A DNA stretch of 20,904 nucleotides from Oscillospiraceae bacterium (GTDB taxonomy: Bacteria > Bacillota > Clostridia > Oscillospirales > Ruminococcaceae). The notes below the pieces were generated by a model that saw only the letters and a program-made list of their open reading frames with translations, was not told the DNA's origin and did no database searches. Within the stretch, counting starts at the first letter, position 1; the number at the start of each line of letters is the position of its first letter. The stretch covers positions 1 through 20,904 of the forward strand of contig DXNX01000028.1 in assembly GCA_019413245.1 (NCBI GenBank), written 5' to 3'. A program made the position numbers and the translations under genes. Below are positions 1 through 6,736 of this stretch, one piece after another.

Positions 1-688
1 GGGCCGCAGCGTACAGGGGCAGGGCGGCCAGCCAGACCATCCACCCGTTGCGGCTCACCCGGGCCAGGGCTTCCTCGTCCAGGGGTCCGATGCAGATCAG
101 CAGCGTGCAGCCACCGCCGTCGGTTTCAAAATCATACCGGAACAGGGTGCTGTGGGCCGGGTACGCCCCGGACAGGATGGCAAACTCCCGGGGAGTGTAG
201 GCGGTCTTGCCGGGAATGATCTCCCCGGACAGCACCCGGAAATCGTCGTCCAGGGCCATGTCCCCGGTGATCTCGGCGGTGCCGTCCTCCCGCATGCGGG
301 TGCGCAGCACCCGGTACCGCACCTCGCCCCCGTCGGTCTCGGGGAAGGCGTCCACAAACTCGTTGCCGTCATACCGGGCCACACAGGCCAGTTCCCCGGC
401 GGTCAGGGGGGCCGGCGCCGTGCCCGCCCGGTACAGTTCGGCGCCGTTCTCGTCCAGCACCGCAAATCCGTCGCTGCTGCCCTGCAGGTATTTGTCCAGC
501 CCGTCGTAGTTCCCCTGTTCCAGAGCCGGGTCGCTGATCAGGGCGTCCCAGTCCACCAGGGCCAGCGTCTGTTCAAACTGCCGGTCCCACAGCCAGTACA
601 CCCCGCCTGCCAAAAACAGCAGCACCAGAGTGAACAGCAGATAATTCTTGACCAGCAGGGCAAACAGGCGGTTTTCCTTACGCTTCAA
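1..688 (-). CDS. Sensor histidine kinase, N-terminal part (3' end beyond left edge)
   Basis: This is the membrane sensor partner of the response regulator encoded just upstream, with which it overlaps by 11 bp. The only open frame on this strand begins LKRKENRLFALLVKNYL from a TTG codon (686-688); no ATG gives a full-length product. About 229 residues are visible. Residues 8-32 form a first membrane segment (LLFTLVLLFLAGGVYWL), residues about 33-210 an extracytoplasmic sensing region rich in Asp, Glu and Gly, and a second membrane segment starts at WMVWLAALPLY at the window edge. The HAMP, HisKA and ATPase domains must lie outside the window, so the kinase call rests on position after an OmpR-type regulator and on this topology. 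The stimulus is unknown. Confidence 0.75.
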   Translation of the reverse strand, partial: MKRKENRLFALLVKNYLLFTLVLLFLAGGVYWLWDRQFEQTLALVDWDALISDPALEQGNYDGLDKYLQGSSDGFAVLDENGAELYRAGTAPAPLTAGELACVARYDGNEFVDAFPETDGGEVRYRVLRTRMREDGTAEITGDMALDDDFRVLSGEIIPGKTAYTPREFAILSGAYPAHSTLFRYDFETDGGGCTLLICIGPLDEEALARVSRNGWMVWLAALPLYAAA

Positions 689-1352
689 TCTTGTACCCCA
701 ATCCCCGGATGGTGATGATGTACCGCGGGTTCTTCGGGTCGTCCTCGATCTTTTCCCGCAGCTTGGAGATGTGCACCATCATGGTGTTGTCGTTACTCTC
801 GAAAAATTCCCCCGCAATGCCCTCGTACAGCTGCACCTTGGTGAAGATGCGCCCCGGCGCCCGCATGAGCTGGGCCAGGATCTTGTATTCGGTGGGGGTC
901 AGGGCGACGGGCGCCCCGTTCTTGTACAGCTGCATGGCGGCGGTGTCCAGGGACAGTTCGCCCACCGTCAGGGACTCCCGGCGGCCGCCCCCCGCCCGGC
1001 GCAGATGGGCTTTTACCCGGGCCACCACCTCCATGGGGTTGAAGGGCTTGGCGATGTAGTCATCCGCCCCCAGGTTCAGCCCCAGGATCTTGTCGTTGTC
1101 CTCGCTTTTGGCCGAAAGGATCAGCACCGGGATGTCGCTGGTGCGGCGCAGCGCCTGGGTCAGCTCGTACCCGTTCATTTTGGGCATCATTACGTCCAGG
1201 ATGGCCGCGTCGGGGCTCTGGATCAGGGCGGCCTGCAGGGCCTTCTCGCCGTCAGGGGCTTCCAGCACCGTGTAGCCTTCGCTTTCCAGGTACAGGCGCA
1301 ACACCGCACGGATGTCGGCGTCGTCCTCCGCGATCAGGATAGTCTGGGGCAT
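678..1352 (-). CDS. OmpR/PhoB-family response regulator
   Basis: A 224-residue two-component response regulator. The receiver domain (about 4-118) has the acidic pocket D10/D11, the phosphoacceptor D53 in LDVMMPKMNG, S80, and K102 in AKPF. The C-terminal winged helix (about 128-222) has the usual pattern LTPTEYKILAQLM followed by VHISKLREKIEDD and IRGLGYKIE. I chose the ATG at 1352 because AAGG lies about 9 nt upstream; an in-frame GTG at 1361 would add three residues but lies directly against the same purine stretch. It is followed without a gap by the sensor kinase, so the two form one operon. Phosphorylated dimers would bind DNA repeats; targets cannot be seen here. It is divergent from the MerR-type gene. 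Confidence 0.95.
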   Translation of the reverse strand: MPQTILIAEDDADIRAVLRLYLESEGYTVLEAPDGEKALQAALIQSPDAAILDVMMPKMNGYELTQALRRTSDIPVLILSAKSEDNDKILGLNLGADDYIAKPFNPMEVVARVKAHLRRAGGGRRESLTVGELSLDTAAMQLYKNGAPVALTPTEYKILAQLMRAPGRIFTKVQLYEGIAGEFFESNDNTMMVHISKLREKIEDDPKNPRYIITIRGLGYKIEA

Positions 1353-1381
1353 GGGCTGCACCTTCTTTCGTGATTTTTTTC

Positions 1382-1411
1382 AGCATACAACAGGGATACC
1401 GCCCCTGTCAA
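1382..1411 (-). promoter_or_regulatory. Promoter of the two-component operon
   Basis: On the minus strand a perfect -35 TTGACA (1406-1411) is followed after 18 bp by TATGCT (1382-1387, 4 of 6 matches to the -10 consensus). It lies about 30 bp upstream of the response-regulator start codon. Confidence 0.6.
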
Positions 1412-1536
1412 GGAAAGCGACCGCCTCGCCCGCCTTCCGGAAAAAAACAAGGAAAAGCTGCCCGCCATACCCTTGCATCGGCGGCGGCACCGTGGTATGG
1501 TAAGGGCAGCCATGCGAAAAAAATTCCGGCACCCCC

Positions 1537-1567
1537 TTGACTCTGCCGTGCCGTCAACTGATACACT
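1537..1567 (+). promoter_or_regulatory. MerR-class promoter and operator of the TipA-like gene
   Basis: A -35 TTGACT (1537-1542) and a -10 TACACT (1562-1567) are separated by 19 bp, the stretched spacing typical of promoters that MerR-family activators remodel. An inverted repeat, TTGAC (1537-1541) and GTCAA (1553-1557), lies over the -35 box and the spacer, where MerR operators sit. A 17-bp alternative (-10 GATACA at 1560) exists but matches less well. The position directly upstream of a MerR-type gene suggests autoregulation. Confidence 0.55.
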
Positions 1568-1591
1568 GAAGTCGGAAGGAAGGCAAACAGC

Positions 1592-2350
1592 ATGGAGTAT
1601 TCGATTCGTGATCTTTCGCGCCTGTCCGGTGTGTCCACCCGCACGCTGCGCTGGTACGATGAGATTGGGCTGCTGAAACCGGGCCGGGTGGCCCCCAGCG
1701 GCTACCGGTATTACGGGCCGGCCCAGGTGGACCGGCTGCAGGATATTCTGACCTATCGGGCCCTCGGGGTGGAGCTGGCCCGCATCAAGGATTGTCTGGA
1801 TGACCCCTCCTTCGACCGGCTGACCGTGCTGCGGGACCACCTGACGGCGCTGCGGGACCGAAAAGCGCGGCTGGACACACTGATCCGGGCGGTGGAGACC
1901 ACCATCGCCTGTGAAGAAGGGAAGAAAACCATGGACGACGAAGCAAAATTTGCCGTGTTCAAGCAGAAACAGGCCGACAGGAACGAGGCCGAATACGGGC
2001 AGGAAGCCCGGCAGAAATACGGCGACAAGGCGGTGGACGAAGCCAGGACCAACCTGCTGGGCATGTCCCGGGAAACCTACGATGCCTGGAAGGCGCTGGA
2101 CGCGGAACTTCGGCAGCGGCTGGAAGCCGCGGTGCAGGCGGGCCGACTGCCCGAGGGGGAGGAAGGCCGGGCACTGTGCGAACTGCACCGCCGCTGGCTG
2201 GCCATGACCACCCCCGGCATGGACCCGGACAAACACCGGGGCATTGCGGAGCTGTATGTGCTGGATGAGCGCTTCACCCAGTACTACGACCGCACGGTCC
2301 CCGGCTGCGCCCGCTTCCTGCGGGATGCCGTGGCCCGGTGGGCCAAGTGA
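1592..2350 (+). CDS. MerR-family regulator with TipAS antibiotic-recognition domain (TipAL-like)
   Basis: A 252-residue transcriptional activator. Residues 1-70 form the MerR winged helix (YSIRDLSRLSGVSTRTLRWYDEIGLL, then SGYRYY), residues about 75-110 the dimerisation coiled coil, and residues about 114-250 a TipAS-type effector domain with AKFAVF, EAEYGQEARQKYG, HRRWLAM and ELYVLDERFTQYYD. The length matches Streptomyces TipAL (about 253 residues), which binds thiopeptides. The start ATG follows GGAAGGAAGG by about 9 nt. A second ATG at 1931 with its own ribosome binding site lies at the domain boundary (see separate entry). The effector domain has only two cysteines, C196 and C239; whether either equals the thiopeptide-trapping cysteine of TipAL needs an alignment. 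The gene is a single transcription unit with its own promoter and terminator, so its target besides itself is unknown. Confidence 0.9.
   Translation: MEYSIRDLSRLSGVSTRTLRWYDEIGLLKPGRVAPSGYRYYGPAQVDRLQDILTYRALGVELARIKDCLDDPSFDRLTVLRDHLTALRDRKARLDTLIRAVETTIACEEGKKTMDDEAKFAVFKQKQADRNEAEYGQEARQKYGDKAVDEARTNLLGMSRETYDAWKALDAELRQRLEAAVQAGRLPEGEEGRALCELHRRWLAMTTPGMDPDKHRGIAELYVLDERFTQYYDRTVPGCARFLRDAVARWAK
1917..2350 (+). other. Possible internal translation start for a TipAS-like 139-residue product
   Basis: Inside the TipA-like gene, AAGGGA (1917-1922) stands 8 nt before an in-frame ATG at 1931. Translation from there yields MDDEAKFAVF and the whole effector domain, 139 residues. Streptomyces tipA is known to make the free effector domain TipAS (144 residues) from an internal start at the corresponding point. 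The site is seen in the sequence; its use is inferred. Confidence 0.4.
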
Positions 2351-2373
2351 GCCGAAAATCCTATAAAACGTGA

Positions 2374-2407
2374 CCCCCGGCGGGAAATGCCCCTGCCGGG
2401 GGCCTTT
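2374..2407 (+). terminator. Intrinsic terminator after the TipA-like gene
   Basis: CCCCCGGC plus GGG (2374-2384) pairs with CCC plus GCCGGGGG (2391-2402) with one bulged T, and is followed by CCTTTTT. It lies 24 bp after the stop codon. Confidence 0.85.
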
Positions 2408-2431
2408 TTCTGCCCGCTTGCGGGGCGAAGA

Positions 2432-2460
2432 TTGACAATTGCCGCGGTATCGTCCATCAT
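2432..2460 (+). promoter_or_regulatory. Promoter of the helicase gene
   Basis: Perfect TTGACA (2432-2437), a 17-bp spacer, then CATCAT (2455-2460, 4 of 6). It sits between the upstream terminator and the GTG start at 2497, giving the helicase its own transcription unit. Confidence 0.6.
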
Positions 2461-2496
2461 GAATAGGAAACCATACAAAGAAAGGGGCAAACCACC

Positions 2497-5400
2497 GTGA
2501 CCGGCGTCTGCAGGGCAATTTTCAAGGCCATTCACGAAGGCAAATGGCTGAGCGTGGAATACAAGAACCAGGCCGGGCAGACCACCAAGTACTGGCTGGG
2601 CATCAAGGGGATGAACCCCCGCACCGGCCAGATGACGGTGGACGGGCTGCATCTGGGCCGGTACACGGTGCAGGAACTTTCGGTGCGCATCGAGGGCATC
2701 CAGACCGCCGAGGTCATCGACGGCTCCTGGTGCCCGGTGAACCGGGCGCTGGTGCAGGATATTCTGGAGCATCCCCGCCGGTACGAAGTCTGGTTCGGGG
2801 ATACGGCCAACCTGCGGGTGCTGGAATACCTGGCCCTGTGCAGCAAGCTGGATTCCACTCCGTACCGCACCGACTATGCCCTCATCCAGTGCCTGGACGC
2901 CGACCGCCTGGCCGGGGGCGGGATGGACCTGACCCCGGACCAGTTCACAGCCATTGTACGGCAGTTCCAGCGCCGCCGGGAAACACCCCGGGACGGCAGC
3001 CCCATCCGGCTGCAGCAGCTGGCCATGAACCTGCTCAGCGTGGACACCCCCCGGGGGCTGTATGTGCTGGCCTACCGCCCGGTATTCCTGGATGTGGCCG
3101 AACGCCGCCTGCGCGCCGGGGAGGAAACAGTCATCTGCCGGGAATTCACCATCGACGGGGTCAAGATCAGCGCCCACAGCTTTCTGGACGCCGAGGACTA
3201 CGCCCTGCTGGAAGACTTCGACCGCAACGCCGAGGCCATCAAGGACTGCATCACCCGCACCAGCTGTACCCGCCGCGGGGTCAACGACCTGCCCTATCTG
3301 GTGGCCATCGGGCGGGACTGCCTGGTGGACCTGGAACACGAGTACAAGGGCATCACCGACCAGTTTGAAAGCACCGACGGCACCGGTCCCACCCCGCCTA
3401 TCCGGGCCTTTTTCGGCCAGATGACCGCCCGGCCCCGGCGGCGCAAGTCCTTCCCCCTGGCGCTGCTCAACAACCACGCCAACCTGGACCAGCTGCTGGC
3501 CATCAACAACGCCATGCGCTATCCTCTGGCCTATGTGCAGGGCCCGCCCGGCACCGGCAAGACCAGCACCATCGTCAACACCATGACCACGGCCTTTTTC
3601 AATGAGCGCACCGTGCTGTTCGTCTCCTACAACAACCACCCCATCGACGGCGTGGTGGAAAAATTGCAGAATCTGACCTACCGCGGCCAGAAAATCCCCT
3701 TTCCGCTGGTGCGGCTGGGCAACCGGGACTGCGTGTGGCAGGCCATCCTGACCATCCGGCGCATGTATGATACCTGCCGGAACCTGACCATCTACGAAAA
3801 GACCCTGGACCGCAACCACGCCGAGCGGGCTGAGGGTGCCCGCCGCCTGACCGAACTGCTGGAACGGTACGAGGAGATCCTGGACCTGCAGGAACGGCGG
3901 GAGACCATCCGCCGCCTGCTGGAAGCCCGCAGCCACCTGAACTTCCAGTATGAGCTGCAGGCGGGCCAGCTGCCCCAGGTGGAACGGGAACTGGAACGGC
4001 GGGGCACCGTCACCACCGAGGACGCCCTGGCCCTGCTGGACCGGGACACGGAGGATTTCCTCAAGTACCTGTACTACACCTCCGCCCGTTACATCCGCCG
4101 CCTGGGCGAGCCCAAGAACAAGGACCTGCTGGACATCATCTTCAGCCAGGAGGAGGAAGGCAGGGTGGTCACGGCCTTCAACAAATACCTGTCCAGGACC
4201 GAAAACCTGAAAAAATTCCTGCGCATCTTTCCCTTTGTGGCCACCACCTGCATCTCGGCCCAGCGGCTGGGCGACCCGGAACCGGTGTTCGATATGGTCA
4301 TCATGGACGAAGCCAGCCAGTGCAACACCGCCGTGTCCCTGGTGCCCATCCTGCGGGGCGAATCCCTCATGCTGGTGGGCGACCCCCAGCAGCTGCAGCC
4401 GGTGATTTTGCTGGACCCCCACGACAACGCCGTGCTGCGCCGCCGCTACCATGTGGGCGAGGAATACGACTACATCGAAAATTCCATCTACAAGTGTTTC
4501 CTGGCCTGTGACGCCGTCAGCGACGAGGTGCTGCTGCGCTACCATTACCGCTGTGACCCCAAGATCATCGGCTTCAACAACAAGAAATACTACAACGGCA
4601 AGCTGGAAATTGCCAGCCACGGGGAAAATCCCCGGCCGCTGGTGTATGTGAATGTGCCCGACGATACCGCCGCCGACAAGAACACCGCCCCGGCGGAGGT
4701 GGCGGCCATCGACCGGTATCTGGCCGCCAACCCGGAGGCTTCGGTGGGCATCATCACCCCCTTTGCCCGCCAGCGGGAGCGGATCGAACAGATGCTGCGG
4801 GACCGCCGGTACGAAAACGCCAGCTGCGGCACCGTCCATGCCTTTCAGGGGGACGAGAAGGACATCGTGCTGTTCTCTCTGGCCCTGACCGACAAGACCG
4901 GCCCCCAGACCTACCGCTGGCTGAAAAACAACAAGGAACTCATCAATGTGGCCACCTCCCGCGCCCGGGAACAGCTCATCCTGCTCTCCAGCCGGCAGGA
5001 ACTGGAACGGCTCCACGCCGGGGAGACCGACGACGACCTGTACGACCTGTACCGGTATGTGCGCACCAGCGGCGTGTCCGAAGTGGCGCCCAAACCCGCG
5101 GCGTCCCGGGCGCTGGGCATCAAGCCGTACAGCACCCGCACCGAGGACGATTTTCTGGAAAATCTCAACCACGCCCTGGACAACGTCTTCACGGCGGGCA
5201 GCCGCTGCGTGGTCCGGCGGGAAGTGGCCATCGCCCATGTGTTTGAAAACAACCCCGGGGCGGTGGACCTGTTCTACACCGGCCGGTTCGATTTTGTGGT
5301 CTACCAGCGGGAGGGCCGGCAGCTCACCCCCCTGCTGGCCATCGAGCTGGACGGCCGGGAGCACCGGGAAGACCCCCTGGTACAGGAGCGGGACCGCCAG

Positions 5401-5514
5401 AAGGAACGCATCTGCCGGGAACACGGCTTCGAGCTCATCCGGGTGGACAATACCTACGCCCGCCGGTACCACTATATCAAGGAGATCCTCATCCGCTATT
5501 TCAACCACCGCTGA
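2497..5514 (+). CDS. WYL-like / SF1 (UPF1-type) helicase / DUF2726-like nuclease fusion protein
   Basis: A 1005-residue protein starting at GTG, preceded by AAAGGGG. Residues about 5-75 (AIHEGKWLSVEYKNQAG...) resemble a WYL ligand-binding domain, though the WYL triplet itself is absent. The helicase core has Walker A GPPGTGKTST (349-358), Walker B DEAS (604-607), motif III GDPQQLQP (628-635), GTVHAFQGDEKDIV (778-791) and motif VI NVATSRAREQL (817-827), the pattern of the UPF1/DNA2 group. A charged, helical insertion lies between motifs Ia and II (about 425-560). The C-terminus (about 880-1000) carries RFDFVV (D932), IELDG (E950, D952) and RDRQK (K969), matching a DUF2726/PD-(D/E)xK-like nuclease. 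It is bounded by terminators and has no partner gene. Nucleic-acid unwinding and cleavage in defence or repair is inferred; helicase identity is firm, WYL and nuclease assignments moderate. Confidence 0.85.
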   Translation: MTGVCRAIFKAIHEGKWLSVEYKNQAGQTTKYWLGIKGMNPRTGQMTVDGLHLGRYTVQELSVRIEGIQTAEVIDGSWCPVNRALVQDILEHPRRYEVWFGDTANLRVLEYLALCSKLDSTPYRTDYALIQCLDADRLAGGGMDLTPDQFTAIVRQFQRRRETPRDGSPIRLQQLAMNLLSVDTPRGLYVLAYRPVFLDVAERRLRAGEETVICREFTIDGVKISAHSFLDAEDYALLEDFDRNAEAIKDCITRTSCTRRGVNDLPYLVAIGRDCLVDLEHEYKGITDQFESTDGTGPTPPIRAFFGQMTARPRRRKSFPLALLNNHANLDQLLAINNAMRYPLAYVQGPPGTGKTSTIVNTMTTAFFNERTVLFVSYNNHPIDGVVEKLQNLTYRGQKIPFPLVRLGNRDCVWQAILTIRRMYDTCRNLTIYEKTLDRNHAERAEGARRLTELLERYEEILDLQERRETIRRLLEARSHLNFQYELQAGQLPQVERELERRGTVTTEDALALLDRDTEDFLKYLYYTSARYIRRLGEPKNKDLLDIIFSQEEEGRVVTAFNKYLSRTENLKKFLRIFPFVATTCISAQRLGDPEPVFDMVIMDEASQCNTAVSLVPILRGESLMLVGDPQQLQPVILLDPHDNAVLRRRYHVGEEYDYIENSIYKCFLACDAVSDEVLLRYHYRCDPKIIGFNNKKYYNGKLEIASHGENPRPLVYVNVPDDTAADKNTAPAEVAAIDRYLAANPEASVGIITPFARQRERIEQMLRDRRYENASCGTVHAFQGDEKDIVLFSLALTDKTGPQTYRWLKNNKELINVATSRAREQLILLSSRQELERLHAGETDDDLYDLYRYVRTSGVSEVAPKPAASRALGIKPYSTRTEDDFLENLNHALDNVFTAGSRCVVRREVAIAHVFENNPGAVDLFYTGRFDFVVYQREGRQLTPLLAIELDGREHREDPLVQERDRQKERICREHGFELIRVDNTYARRYHYIKEILIRYFNHR

Positions 5515-5522
5515 CCTCATGC

Positions 5523-5566
5523 AAAAAAGCCCGGAAACCAGGGAATTGCCTGGCTTCCGGGCTTTT
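5523..5566. terminator. Bidirectional terminator between convergent genes
   Basis: GCCCGGAA (5529-5536) pairs with TTCCGGGC (5555-5562) and CCAGG with CCTGG after one mismatch. An A-run precedes the stem and a T-run follows it, so it can end both the helicase transcript (plus) and the DUF134-NifX transcript (minus). Confidence 0.85.
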
Positions 5567-5576
5567 GTATGGTGGC

Positions 5577-6353
5577 TCAGTGTTCGCCGCAGTGGCCGCC
5601 GCAGCCGTGCTCACCGCAGGAATGGCCTTCCCCGTGGGCATGGTCGTGGTGGTCGCAGTGGGCGTTGGGGTCAAAGGTCAGACGGCCTTCGGCCAGGGCA
5701 CGGGCGGCTTCGTCGGCGCTGCCGCTCACCCCGCCGTACAGCCGGATGTTGGCGGCCGCCAGCGCCATCTGGGCGCCTCCGCCGATGCCGCCGCAGATCA
5801 GGGCGTCCACATTCAGGGCGGTCAGCACCCCGGCCAGGGCGCCGTGGCCGCTCCCGTTGGTGTCCACCACCTGGGAGGACAGGATCTTGCCGTCCTGCAC
5901 ATCGTAGATCTTGAACTGGGCGGTGTGGCCGAAATGCTGGAAGATCTGGCCGTTTTCATAGGTGACTGCAATTCGCATGAGGGAATCTCCTTCCGGTTTC
6001 CGGTATTGCCGGTGATACTGTTGCTTGAAACACCCGGAGAACCCGCACCCGGTGCCCTGGCCGTCGCACAGGCGGTACTCACCGCCCTCGATGCGCAGCG
6101 TCCGCCCGTGTACCAGCATGTCTGCCAGCTTGCGGCGGGCGCTTTCGTAGATCTTCTGCACGGTGGTGCGGGCGATCTGCATGCAGGCGCTGCACTGCTC
6201 CTGGGACAGACCTTCTCCGTCGATGAGCCGGATGGTCTCGTATTCATCCACGGTCAGCAGAATGGGGGCCGCGTCTTCGGTCTGCCCGGCGGGGCAGAAT
6301 TCTGCCATCCGGGGATAGTGGCAGACTCGTCTGCATTTGGTCGGTCTGGGCAT
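5577..6353 (-). CDS. DUF134 DNA-binding domain fused to a NifX/NifB-type (dinitrogenase FeMo-cofactor-binding) domain
   Basis: A 258-residue protein. The N-terminal part (1-100) is a DUF134 helix-turn-helix protein (MPRPTKCRRVCHYPRMAEF, LTVDEYETIRLID, then QIARTTVQKIYESARRKLAD). A Cys-rich linker (CDGQGTGCGFSGC) follows. From M126 a NifX/NifB-like domain begins (MRIAVTYENGQIFQHFGHT). The C-terminus is a His/Cys-rich tail with repeated HDH, HGEGH and CGGHCGEH blocks, likely metal-binding. I chose the ATG at 6353 because AAGGAG lies 6 nt upstream; an ATG at 6359 touches that site and one at 6380 lies upstream of it. DUF134 and NifX-like proteins are often neighbours in anaerobes and are linked to iron-sulfur or molybdenum cofactor handling. 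No nitrogenase gene is present, so a metal- or redox-responsive regulator is the likely role. Confidence 0.85.
   Translation of the reverse strand: MPRPTKCRRVCHYPRMAEFCPAGQTEDAAPILLTVDEYETIRLIDGEGLSQEQCSACMQIARTTVQKIYESARRKLADMLVHGRTLRIEGGEYRLCDGQGTGCGFSGCFKQQYHRQYRKPEGDSLMRIAVTYENGQIFQHFGHTAQFKIYDVQDGKILSSQVVDTNGSGHGALAGVLTALNVDALICGGIGGGAQMALAAANIRLYGGVSGSADEAARALAEGRLTFDPNAHCDHHDHAHGEGHSCGEHGCGGHCGEH
5976..5992 (-). promoter_or_regulatory. Internal ribosome binding site and start before the NifX-like domain
   Basis: Within the fused gene, a full AAGGAG (minus strand, 5987-5992) stands 8 nt before an in-frame ATG (5976-5978), exactly where the NifX-like domain begins (M126). A separate NifX-like protein of about 133 residues could be made. 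The motif is seen; use is inferred. Confidence 0.45.
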
Positions 6354-6382
6354 GGGCATCTCCTTTGTGGTTTCTGGCATCC

Positions 6383-6411
6383 ACTATACGCTTGTTTGTG
6401 ACATATGTCAA
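6383..6411 (-). promoter_or_regulatory. Promoter of the DUF134-NifX gene
   Basis: On the minus strand, perfect TTGACA (6406-6411) and TATAGT (6383-6388, 5 of 6) are separated by exactly 17 bp. This is one of the best promoter matches in the window and lies 30 bp from the start codon. Confidence 0.75.
6399..6410. promoter_or_regulatory. Perfect 12-bp palindrome TGACATATGTCA (candidate operator)
   Basis: The palindrome overlaps the -35 box of the DUF134-NifX promoter, so a bound dimer would block RNA polymerase. The most economical ligand is the DUF134 domain itself (autoregulation). The half-site TTGAC differs from the FNR half-site TTGAT. Confidence 0.5.
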
Positions 6412-6467
6412 TAACGGATCGGGGATGGTTAATAATGGTTTTTTATCCATACAGGCAACCGGAAAGG

Positions 6468-6496
6468 TAGACTTTTTTATCCGGGAATTATATAAT
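6468..6496 (+). promoter_or_regulatory. Promoter of the polysaccharide operon
   Basis: TAGACT (6468-6473, 4 of 6), a 17-bp spacer and a perfect TATAAT (6491-6496). It is divergent from the DUF134-NifX promoter and begins a leader of about 235 nt before the first gene. Confidence 0.65.
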
Positions 6497-6502
6497 AAGA
6501 AA

Positions 6503-6736
6503 GAATCTGTTTGCGGGAACTTCGTTTCACATGCGTGTGAGGAAAGAGAAAATCGCATTTGTCCGCTGCGACTGGAGTGGTGTGTTCCTGCGTTTTCAGG
6601 GAAGAATGTTACTTCCGGTGTGTGTGCGGACAAACCAACGAAATGCTGCTGACGCTACAAAGAGGGAGTGCTTTTTCAATCACGGGAAAAGGCAATTTAT
6701 GCAGTGGCTGCAACAGGGCGGAGGGGGACGATCAAA
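6503..6736 (+). promoter_or_regulatory. Long, possibly structured 5' leader of the polysaccharide operon
   Basis: No credible gene lies between the promoter and the first glycosyltransferase. The leader holds a hairpin TCACA-TGCG-TGTGA (6527-6540), a perfect 9-bp long-range pairing TTTGTCCGC (6558-6566) with GCGGACAAA (6626-6634), and inside it a hairpin GGAAG / CTTCC (6600-6604, 6612-6616). It could be a cis-acting RNA such as an antitermination element, as known for other exopolysaccharide operons. I recognise no named riboswitch and no terminator in it. Confidence 0.4.

Noticed and set aside
2284..5520. A 1078-codon open frame on the minus strand opposite the helicase
   Set aside because: It is the mirror of a GC-rich gene: Gly/Val/Gln/His-rich low-complexity translation, no ribosome binding site and no family motifs, while the plus strand has clear helicase motifs.
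6399..6411. FNR or CRP binding site
   Set aside because: The half-site is TTGAC/GTCA with a 2-bp centre, not TTGAT-N4-ATCAA or TGTGA-N6-TCACA.
6668..6736. Upstream GTG extension of the first glycosyltransferase
   Set aside because: Adds 23 residues without family similarity and has a badly spaced ribosome binding site, while GTG 6737 has a good one.
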